From Apoda limacodes (Eukaryota; Arthropoda; Insecta; Lepidoptera; Limacodidae): a stretch of 64,000 nucleotides of DNA. Location: contig OX291550.1 in NCBI GenBank assembly GCA_946406115.1, positions 3,524,803 through 3,588,802 of the forward strand, given 5' to 3'. Numbering within the stretch: the first letter of the stretch is position 1; the number at the start of each line of letters is the position of its first letter. Shown piece by piece: positions 55,645 to 64,000 of this stretch. Under the pieces are notes generated by a model. That model did no database searches. It worked only from the letters and a program-made list of their open reading frames with translations, and was not told where the DNA came from. Made by a program: the position numbers and the translations under genes.

Positions 55645-58600
55645 ATGGCGTGTCGATGGACCAATAAAAATTGTATAAAGCGGGATCTGTATGTCGCACA
55701 AGGCAGAAAAGTACCGGCGGATATTGATGGTACGACTGCCGTAGACAAACCTCCTCGTCCTAAATTTACTGAAGGTTTGTGACATTCCTAAATTCTATAT
55801 CAGTAACGGTTAAATTGTACTTTAGTGTCCGTCGAATTATGGGGTGAGGGTGGAATAAAAAAAACGTAACGAGTGTGCCGTAGTAGCGGCCTGTGAAATG
55901 ACAGAAACATTCCACTCAGCTTAGCCTCAAAACAAAAATAATTTTAAAAAGGGGCATCCAAGTACAGTATGAGGCAGTGTTAAAAAACCAAGTAACAAAT
56001 GCAAAGAAGTTGATTGGAGTGTACTAAAGAGTCAGGTTTTTTTTCTTTGCACCCTCTTTTAGTTACCCTGACCAAGAAATCTCCAGTGTATTTATAGATC
56101 TCAGTTTGTTTTCTGTGTTCTTTTGGTCACTAATCAGAGATTTTGACTTCTCAATATTTATTTATTTATTTGAGGACAGACATTAATTACATTGGTTCAG
56201 GACTAAATTACTTAATGCTACTTTAATTACAGGCTGCCACGACATTCCTAGTAAAAAATGCAAAACGAAGACTTAATATACTAAGACACAATAAATACAA
56301 AAAACACAAAGAAAAACACAAAACGCAAAAAATACAAAACATGCAAAAGCACAAAAAAGACAATAAGTTAATAGCATTATTATTTTATTTTATTTTTTCC
56401 TATAGGAATACAGATAGTTAGGTATATAAGGGAAAAAGCAGAAAAATTATAGTTGTATAGGTGAAAAGAGATCGAGCACTGCGGCTCTGAATTGACGCAG
56501 TGTGCAGAACATATCAATTTTATTCGTAGATAAGCGTGATAATTACTATATTGTAATTGTATCCTGTTGATGGTGGAAAAATGCCCTAAATTGTTTTTAG
56601 ACCTTTTAGCATGAAAAGGCAGGTATCTGGAAGGCCGACACAATTTCAGAGGAACGTTTAACTTTATTTGGCTCAATAGGTGCAGACAATCGATATAGCT
56701 ATTTACTATTTTGTATAGAAATAAGTGGTCAAGGATCTTTCTGCGCCTTTCTAGACTAATGAGCTTAAAGTGTTTTAAACGCGAGTTGTAAGAGAGTAAA
56801 CTTTTCGTCAAGCCACACTGGTATGTCAAATGCCAGAGAAACCATTTTTGGATCGATTCTAGACGTTTTTTATGAACTTCATAGTAGGGAGTCCAAACTG
56901 TGCTGCAGTATTCTAAGCCAGACCTAACTAAAGCGTTGAAAATGGCAATTTTGCTTGAAGATAGTTTAAAACCCCTGCAGTTACTTAAAATAAAACCCAG
57001 TACTTTAAAACTTGTTTTATCTACTTTGTCAATGTGCCTGTGAAAGCGAAGTTTATTGTCTATATAGACACCAAGATCACGCACTACATCTGTTTCTTGA
57101 ATTTCAGCATTGCCAATAGTGTAAGAATTGAAGTAGGGACCTTTTTTTTCTAGAGAAGTGTATGAAGCTGCATTTACTAACATTAAGGTTCATACTATTT
57201 GTCTTACACCAAGCAGCAAATCGATCTAAATCAGCTTGAACTAGGTGTTTGGTATAATCTTCCAAATTATAATATATTTTACATTTTATTTATTCTCATG
57301 AAATGTTATCTTATCATAACATTTGTATTATTCCATTTGTAAATACATATAAATATTTTTGTTTTACATGCATTTCCTTTGTACAATGTTGGTGCTAAAT
57401 TTTCTCTGTTCCCCAAAATCCTCAGACCTTAAAACTATAAACACAGGATTTTCAATTCTCTGGATTAATATGAACATACCTTTAAATAGAATAGTAACAG
57501 TTCATCCCAAAATTACCACTGTGTCCCAGTGTAACAGCAGTTTTTCACTTAAGTCAAAACCAAATGTGATGGTAAACAAAGCATGGTTATGGCACTAAGC
57601 TGTTATTACTGAGAAACCAATTGCATGAATCTAGCAACAAAACTTTCATTATTATAAGAAAAGTTTATAGTAATTATACATGCAGAAAAATTAAGTTTTG
57701 TACCATTAAAATAAAAAAAAAACGATTTGCACCACAGATTTTAGTGTAGCTTGACCAATAAAAAGTAGGAACTACTAAGTACTGTATACTTTTAAGTAAG
57801 CAGGTATATTCTTATTTTTGTTACTTAACCACTCAAACCTCTGAGTTTGACAGCTATAAGTGCGCTGACAGTCCACTCATGCGATTGTTTTTTTTCGCAC
57901 CGAGCGCCTCGTGCCGTTTCCAACATTAAGCGTATTATCTAGCAAGCAACTACGGATATACCAAAACAAAAAATATGCCTGTGTAGCTAAAACTATACTC
58001 AATCAATATATGTGAAAATTAAAGTACAACTACTAATCCAAAGTACTTTAAAAATAGGTTAAAGCTGAGAATCAGTGTTGAATTTGAGTAAAATATTTAT
58101 TCTACTAGACTAACTAGGATTTTTTTTGAGGCCCATATATCAAAACTTTGAATATTCTGAGGTTTTTGTTTATTTTACACTAAAACATTGAGATAATAAT
58201 TAAATTGTAAACACAGAGCACACAAAAACTTAAAATTTTATTTCACACTGACTTTTAAAACATTTTTTTTTCAATGTTTGTTTTGGCTTGTTAGACTTTG
58301 ATGTTTGTTTTACCAACCGATAGACGCGTTTTTCAATACAGAACCATCTAGTATTAATTTTAAGTAGCTCCACATAATGTCCACAGACCATAACCTATAA
58401 AAAGGAAACAAGTCAGCGAGGATGCCATAGTCGCCCTAATGCTTGACGCCAAAAAGTTTTGGGCGTGTTGGAGTTTTAAATCATACAAATAATAACTATG
58501 ATTTCAGAAAGTCATGACTACCTTCAGAACTACACTGTGTTTGATGATTTTCAACCTCCAAATTTCAACCTTATCCAAGAGATGTTAAATGTGGTATGTA

Positions 58601-59697
58601 TATTAATAATTTGGTCAGTAGTTATAAACACCATACTTCCTAACACCTAAATCCTATCTGGTATTGTGAGATTTAATTGCCAAGTTTGATTGTGCACCAC
58701 TTATCACATATCTTCTCTGATCTGAAGAAAAAAAAGGAGTAGGAACTGCCTCTCACAGTCAGATATCAGATAGATAGATATATGGTGAATTGCACACTAA
58801 ACATTAGTCTTAATTTATTTTAAAGTACATTTATTACATAGTATACAATGATTCCCTATTAAAACCAATTTCTGCTGGCAATTAATTGATATTACCTTCT
58901 TCCTGCCAGGCGGCCCTACAACACAGATATTAAGTTTTCACTACAACTATTGAACATATCATACAAACTTGACATATTGGAAAGTGTTACTTGTGGATAT
59001 AAGCAGAAATCCTTTGCTAAATCCACCCAATTGTTACAATACAAGGTATGTTTCTATAATAATTTAAAAATATTTTCAGGTTCGTGGTACGGATATTGAT
59101 CCAGGAGATGAAATTAGCATTCTGCAGAGCCCACTAGATCCCGTCAACAATGAGTTCTTTCCCAAATGTGTCAGCACCCCATTACCAGAAGAAACTCTTC
59201 AATTAGACATAAGAAAAAAACAGAAACGTCAACGAAATGTGGCTATTGCCTCACTCTTAGAAGCTATAGATGGACATGATAATTTTGTTAATGGTAATTA
59301 TAAGAAACAAAATTTAGCTGTCAGCTCAAAAACAATTACGCTTCTTAAACCCACTGATTTTGTAATTCAAAAGGGTCCTGAATTGATACAAAATAGCGAA
59401 GATTTAGTAAACATGGATAAAAGTAATAATTTGATGGAGAAAAGAGCTAAAAAAATCCTATTAGAACCTAAATTATTGTTCAAAAAGAAGGTTTCTTCTG
59501 GGAAGTCAAATGACAATGTTGTTGGGTCAAGGCAGCTAGAATCCAACAACTCAAACATTAGTATGTATGTTCCATCTGCATTGGTTGACATATATTATCA
59601 AAAATTTAAAGCAAGAGGTTTTGTTAAGCAGTTCATTCAAGAGTATTTATGGGTTAAAGTAGAGGAGCAGATTAGAGAAATAGATGAGAAAAAGTAG
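55645..59697 (+). CDS. Gene B: diverged paralogue of gene A (3 exons, 277 aa)
   Basis: Exons are 55645-55774, 58508-58593 and 59080-59697. Intron phases 1 and 0 are identical to gene A. Exon 1 gives MACRWTNKNCIKRDLYVAQ and ends before a GTTTGT donor, the weakest site. Exon 2 follows tgatttcag (ESHDYLQNYTVFDDFQ, ending QEMLNV). Exon 3 follows tattttcag. SPLDPVNNEFFP at residues 89-100 (59128-59163) aligns with the gene A PAM2 motif and keeps L, P and EF-P but has Asp for Asn. RNVAIASLLEAI matches [10 protein letters not shown] of gene A. The C-terminal block MYVPSALVDIYYQKF to REIDE (about 234-275) matches EYVPSPYV...KERDE. The eIF4E-like tyrosine motif is missing, and the acidic tail is absent. 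Function is unknown. PABP docking is possible but weakened. Confidence 0.72.
56150..57260 (-). pseudogene. LINE RT C-terminal fragment in gene B intron 1
   Basis: The minus-strand frame 57183-56380 (267 codons) reads DVVRDLGVYIDNKLRFHRHI, then ALVRSGLEYCSTVW and IQKWFLWHLTY, the thumb and C-terminus of a Jockey/CR1-type RT. Just upstream, in another frame, is LDRFAAWCKTNSMNLNVSKC, so a frameshift separates the two. The 5' part with the catalytic motifs is missing. The 3' flank has (TTTA)n and A-rich stretches. Confidence 0.8.
57270..58507. other. Rest of gene B intron 1
   Basis: AT-rich, no independent gene seen. Ends in the acceptor 'actatgatttcag' at 58507. Confidence 0.4.
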
Positions 59698-60305
59698 GTT
59701 TTTGTTAAGTGATAAACTTATATTTTTAAACATTGCATACAGCGCCATCTGGTCCCAAACTAAAAAACCCAAAGCCTTATACTATGAATACCAAACAACA
59801 TATACAAATCCATAAGGTCAGAGTGGGGAAGTGTGGTAAACTTTTTATAGAGTTGAAATCCTACTATGTATTTTCTGTTATATGAAAGCCCTAGTGAATT
59901 ATATTATATAAAAATGTGTAGAATTTCAAGGACTACTAAATACAACATACTAAAACATTATTGTAATGTAATTTCGATACAATAATCCACTTTTGCTACA
60001 GATTCGCCGGTAGACGGGCTTCCCCAGCGACCTGGAGTTACATTGTCTAGTAGCATTATCATCTAAAAATAAATATAAAAAAAGTAATTTACTTGTGTAA
60101 AAAAAGTCTGTCAAATTTGTTAGATGTTCAAATTTGTGTTTTATAGCTTCCTAGAAGTTCTACATTCGTAGGAAATTAAGAAAAAAAAATTAAACAGAAC
60201 AAAGTGTAGTTGTGATTTTGTAAACATTTTTTGGTAGCAGGCATATAAAAATCATAAATAACCTAACAGAGGCACTATCTAATGTATCTTGATGCTGTAT
60301 ACATT
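59698..60305. other. 3' flank of gene B
   Basis: Probable 3' UTR and intergenic DNA. An AATAAA hexamer lies at 60068-60073, about 370 nt past the stop, a candidate poly(A) signal. 'acagcgccatctggt' near 59740 is a scrap of a common repeat. Confidence 0.35.
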
Positions 60306-60309
60306 AGAT

Positions 60310-60740
60310 TCGTTAAATTATGGCCCAATCGCTATTAGCTCTCTGCTCTCTCTGGTTTCAATGTTCTTTTTGTCTGGTAGAGGTATACATGCGTATTTAT
60401 TTATTTATTTAGTTGACGGTGTTGCTCTGACAGCATGGACATTAATGCTGGTGTCTCGCAAGGCTCTGTGCCGTCTTGTGTGTTAAATCGAGACTGATTC
60501 AACTCTACGAAGACACAACTCTGCGCGTTCGCTGCTAAGAAAACCCCATTCACTGAGGTGCCGCAATTCCAGAACACACGCCTCACCATCTCTAAAATTG
60601 TCATTGGCATACTTGATGTTGACATCTCCAGCTATGTCCAGTTTCGAGATCATTTCCAAGACAAGATGAAGTTGGCGTTCAAAAACTTGGAGTACTCAAC
60701 AGAGCGAAGCGGTACTCTGCCTCAGGGCAAATTGCTATAT
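60310..60740 (+). pseudogene. CR1-like LINE fragment (RT, internally deleted)
   Basis: Homologous in pieces to the intact copy: 'ttaatgctggtgtctcgcaa' (the GVPQGS region), 'aagaaaaccccattcactga' and 'gacatctccagc' (the GVDISS region), and the thumb. The YADD region is deleted. Right end abuts the MITE at 60748. Confidence 0.8.
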
Positions 60741-60747
60741 TATAATA

Positions 60748-61184
60748 TGCTTTCAAAATTATTGGGACCTTGAAGTTGGGTGAGCATGAAAAAGTTTAGA
60801 AGTAAATCATATCAGGGTTTCTGAACAGGATAGAAAACAGATATAGGAGGAAAAAGTAGATGATATGTATAATATTATACATAGATAAAACCCAGTCTCA
60901 AGACAAATACAAGTGTTCATCATATAAATGTTGTGCGGAAACTAAACCCACGCCCTTCGATTCAGCTATATGAGACTTTATTCTTTTTTCTTTGATATTT
61001 TCTGACCACTGTGGCAGGATTTTTGTTCTTATTAATTATCAAAATATTTTCAAGGAATGTAGGATCTTTGGGATTCATCTAGTTTTCCTACTTTTTTTGT
61101 TTTCTATCCTGTTCAGAAACCCTGATACGGTTTACTTCTAAACTTTTTCATGCTCACTTCAAGGTCCCAATAATTTTGAATGCA
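60748..61184. mobile_element. 437-bp MITE with ~85-bp TIRs and TA target duplication
   Basis: The left end TGCTTTCAAAATTATTGGGA and the reverse complement of the right end TGCATTCAAAATTATTGGGA continue as inverted repeats for roughly 85 bp, through 'gggtttctgaacaggatag'. Arms are about 93% similar apart from a 4-bp indel. TA flanks at 60746-60747 and 61185-61186. There is no transposase, so it is non-autonomous. Confidence 0.85.
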
Positions 61185-61454
61185 TAAATGATATATAGGA
61201 CTTCCCTATCATCATCTAATTTTGAGGGCAGAATTTTAATTAGCAAATAACTCTGTACCTAAGTGGTTTGTCGAAAAGCTTGATAAATTATTTAACTATC
61301 AACTTACCACCACTTAAATTGAATTAGCTTTCACTATATCAGTTTTTTCTTGGATTTAGCTACACTTGGTTTTAACTTAAATACTAGCAAAATCGTAGAC
61401 AAATCATAATGCAATATTTTTTTACTGACTGATTTGTACATGGCCAGCTGCTTT

Positions 61455-61650
61455 TTTTGTTACCTGTACACACTTACTTACCCCGCAGAAGGACTTCCCC
61501 GCTCTGATCTTATATACCTTTTTTATACTTAAAAAACACCGAGATTTAAGTCAAATATTCGTCTCATTTTTTTTCCTGTGCGGGGATTGAACCCACGCTT
61601 AACGATTTCGTAGGTAGTCAATACTACCAACCAACAAAGCCGCGGAGTAT
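61455..61650 (-). repeat. tRNA-derived SINE
   Basis: On the minus strand a tRNA-like head ends with GGTTCAATCC, a good RNA polymerase III B box. It is preceded by 'tttgttggttggtag', an A-box-like region, and followed by an A-rich run and a body reading 'gagacgaatatttgac'. The head cannot fold as a functional tRNA by eye. Confidence 0.6.
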
Positions 61651-61924
61651 GAAATTAGGAAATTTAGATTACTACACATTTACCTTCAAACCTCTTATCA
61701 CTTCCTATCCTTTTTATAGTATCTTAAGGCTATGGCTTCATACTATAGCAAAAGCGTGCAGTTTCGACCAGTGTACTAAACCATATTACACTATTGAAGT
61801 GTACAAAGGGACGAATTTCCACCTACGATAGGCGCTAGGGTACCTCCTTGGTCTTAAATGTTACATTAAAAATTAAAATGCGCGTTGATGCTCATTCAGT
61901 GGATTTGCTGATATTATAAAAAAA

Positions 61925-63050
61925 TAGCTATTAAAACATAAAAAAAGATTCTGACACGCTATTTTGAGCTTTAATTCAAATTGTTTGGAAAAACTAAGAG
62001 TGATTTTCTCTTAATTCTCATTTCTTAACATACTTATATATTAATATGACCTAGTAAATTTGCTAATTTCATAGTTCTAAACAAATATTTGAATTTAATA
62101 CCGATAAAAAACCGAGAAAATCGAGATTTTCAATGGTGACCGCAACGCTCTTGGTCGTATTAATGTGGGATAAGCTAAATCTGACTATCCGGTTACTTTC
62201 CTAGTCGGCGACTATTTGGCAAAGAGCACTGACTGGGACTGTAATTAGGAGGACTCCTCTGTGGCCGAACATTTGATCAGAGAAGCTAACTGAGGTAAAA
62301 GGGTTGGATGTCGGTATTTGATGTGGTTGTTCAATCTCGTAGTATTTGCTGTCTGTCCTACCACGAGAAATTATTATTTGGCACTACTTACACTTGACTT
62401 TACGGGAATCATTATCCAATTGGTCAATAAAAAAAATCCATACAAGAGGCTTTCTTTTAAAGTGAGAAATTTATTGCGCGCGCTTGGTTGGGGACGTATT
62501 TCGTTGAATGTACGTCCGTACGGACGATCAAGGGGAAAGCGCGGCGGGGTAGGTGAAGAGGGGCGGAGTGCGCGCGTATAGCCGCTGCCTCTCGGTCTTA
62601 GTTCTCACTTTTGCGGTACGTCCCGCGACGCATCCGTTCTTTTGACATGATTAAATTTAATTGAACTCTTTTAATTTAATGATCAATAACAGTATTGTCT
62701 AAATTTTTTTACACTAATACATCGTTCTGACCTGTGCAAAAGCAAAAATCAAGAAACAAATAAACAAAACATGTTTGGATTTGCTTACAGTCGCGACTTG
62801 CGGGCAAATCATCTACTGTGAACGAAGCGTCACGGAAATTGCCGAATACCTCTGAAACCGTGATCGGCTTTCTCTACTACCGACTAATCGGCTAGTCGGC
62901 CAAAGTCATAGTCGGCACATCTCAAATATTAATCTATATTTATGAAAAAAGAAACAAGAGAATATCACTCTTAGTTTGCCAAACAATTTTAATTAAAGCC
63001 CAAAAATAGAGTGTCAGATTTTTTTTTTCGGTTTTATTAGGCAGATTATT
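61925..63050. mobile_element. Foldback-type element with ~120-bp inverted arms
   Basis: 61925-62048 and the reverse complement of 62931-63050 share 'ctgacac.ctattttg.gct', 'attgtttgg.aaactaagag' and 'attaatat', with about 80% similarity. A 'tagtcgg' rich segment is repeated in inverted form further in (near 62203 and 62880-62925). The core at 62475-62640 is GC-rich. No transposase frame was seen. Confidence 0.65.
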
Positions 63051-63251
63051 AAAATATTAGGAAATTCACTTTGGACTATAAGTGTCAAAAAGTGTACTCA
63101 GGACTGTAACAAAATTAATCAAATTCTTGCAAACTTAACTAGTTTGGGTATGCCATCACTTTAAAATAATCCATAAAATAAATTGTACACAAGTTTGCAG
63201 TATTTAAGTTGTTGAAATCATTTTTGAGCAATTATTGCTTTTTATTAATAG

Positions 63252-63505
63252 AGAACTGGCAGAGAAATTGAACAAAGCATTGGATATAGCAGAAAATAAG
63301 ATGATAGAAACAAGTGATGGAAATGACAATACAGTCATTGAGAGTTCAATTGAAAACAATAATTCAGAAATGTCAATGGACAACTCTAAAAGCGAAAAAT
63401 TAAGCCAAGATTCAGAAAGTAAGGAATCGGCTGCCACAGAAGAGATGTCAAATTCAGTTATTCTGACTGAAGATTTGAGTGTTTTACAGGATCCAGCAAA
63501 ATATG
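63252..63505 (+). CDS. Internal exon of an unidentified gene (acidic, Ser/Asn-rich)
   Basis: Acceptor 'tttttattaatag' ends at 63251 and donor gtaaga starts at 63506. The 254-bp exon is open in one frame: ELAEKLNKALDIAENKMIE, a helical stretch, then an acidic Ser/Asn-rich disordered region, and LSVLQDPAKYG at the end (phase 1). The alternative acceptor two bases later is possible. No stop closes the frame at the donor, and further exons presumably lie beyond the window. It is on the same strand as gene B but does not resemble A or B. I do not recognise the family. Confidence 0.6.
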
Positions 63506-63584
63506 GTAAGATTTGGTTTTAACTTGCATTAATATCAGGAAATAATTATTTTGTTTACTTTGGGAATATTACAAACTAGCTTTT

Positions 63585-64000
63585 AGCAGTGGCTCCGCCC
63601 GCCCTAAATTTAATTATCTGCGTGGGATTCTTACGGCAACTCCTTAATTATACTTATGAAGTTTGCTATAGCAAGTTATAGTTCGGTTATAGTTATTCCC
63701 GCTGGAACTTTTGATTTTTTCCGGGATGAAAACTATCCTATGTCCTTCCCCGGGACTCAAACTATCTTCATACCAAATTTCATTTAAATCAATTAGTATA
63801 GGATTTCAACGGCAACTCCTCAATTATAGACAAAAAAAACACTGACACTTGACGTTTTAAAGTATCCTATGTCCTTTCCCAAGGCTCAAACTATCTCCAT
63901 GCCAAATTTGCCAGCGGCTCCACCCGCCCTAAATTCCGTTTTCGATGTAGGATTTCAACGGCAGCTGCTAATAGACAAAAACCGACTCACACTTGACGTT
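63585..64000 (+). repeat. Lepidopteran dispersed repeat, two partial tandem copies
   Basis: 'tagcttttagcagtggctcc' and 'gcccgccctaaat', then 'aaactatcctatgtccttcc', 'actcaaactatcttcat' and 'ccaaatttcatttaaatc'. From about 63800 the series 'gacacttgacgtttt', 'tcctatgtcctttccc' and 'gctccacccgccctaaat' repeats. It continues off the right edge. Same family as 5345 and 45600. Confidence 0.7.

Noticed and set aside
61560..61640. Functional tRNA gene
   Set aside because: The B box is present but the arms do not pair. It continues into a SINE body.

Overview
This window reads as nuclear DNA from an insect, most probably a moth or butterfly. It is AT-rich and intron-bearing. Short coding exons have consensus GT/AG borders, and they are scattered among very abundant non-LTR retrotransposon fragments, MITEs, a tRNA-derived SINE and dispersed repeats of types familiar from lepidopteran genomes. 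There is no sign of bacterial operons, plasmids or CRISPR.

Layout. 1-4.3 kb: repeat fragments, a Penelope-like element remnant, and one cysteine-rich coding exon (615-741) of an unidentified gene. 4.36-6.82 kb (minus): a complete three-exon Atg12 gene, with two perfect TATCGATA (DRE) sites about 220-260 bp upstream. 7.38-10.9 kb (minus): a long CR1/Jockey-superfamily non-LTR element with an intact 988-residue endonuclease-RT ORF. 10.95-30.03 kb: a head-to-tail array of four nearly identical units of about 4.84 kb. Each unit ends inside a 5'-truncated Jockey-like element, and only the last copy runs on to its poly(A) tail at 31.6 kb. 31.9-42.7 kb (plus): 'gene A', three exons, 411 residues, with a PAM2 motif (poly(A)-binding-protein docking) and an N-terminal eIF4E-binding-like motif. 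Its introns hold decayed LINEs and a hAT remnant. 42.7-55.6 kb: intergenic DNA with repeats, a Z-DNA-prone minisatellite and a MITE. 55.6-59.7 kb (plus): 'gene B', three exons, 277 residues, a diverged paralogue of gene A with the same intron phases. 59.7-64 kb: repeats, two terminal-inverted-repeat elements, a SINE, and one exon (63252-63505) of a further gene that leaves the window.

How it fits together. Atg12 belongs to the autophagy conjugation system. Genes A and B look like a lineage of PABP-docking, probably translation or mRNA-regulatory, proteins that I cannot name. The rest is a mobile-element landscape. One CR1-like family appears at least ten times in both orientations, and a Jockey-like family appears as the array plus an opposite-strand copy inside gene A. 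Exon models rest on reading frame, splice consensus, and family recognition or paralogue comparison. No transcript or database evidence was available.
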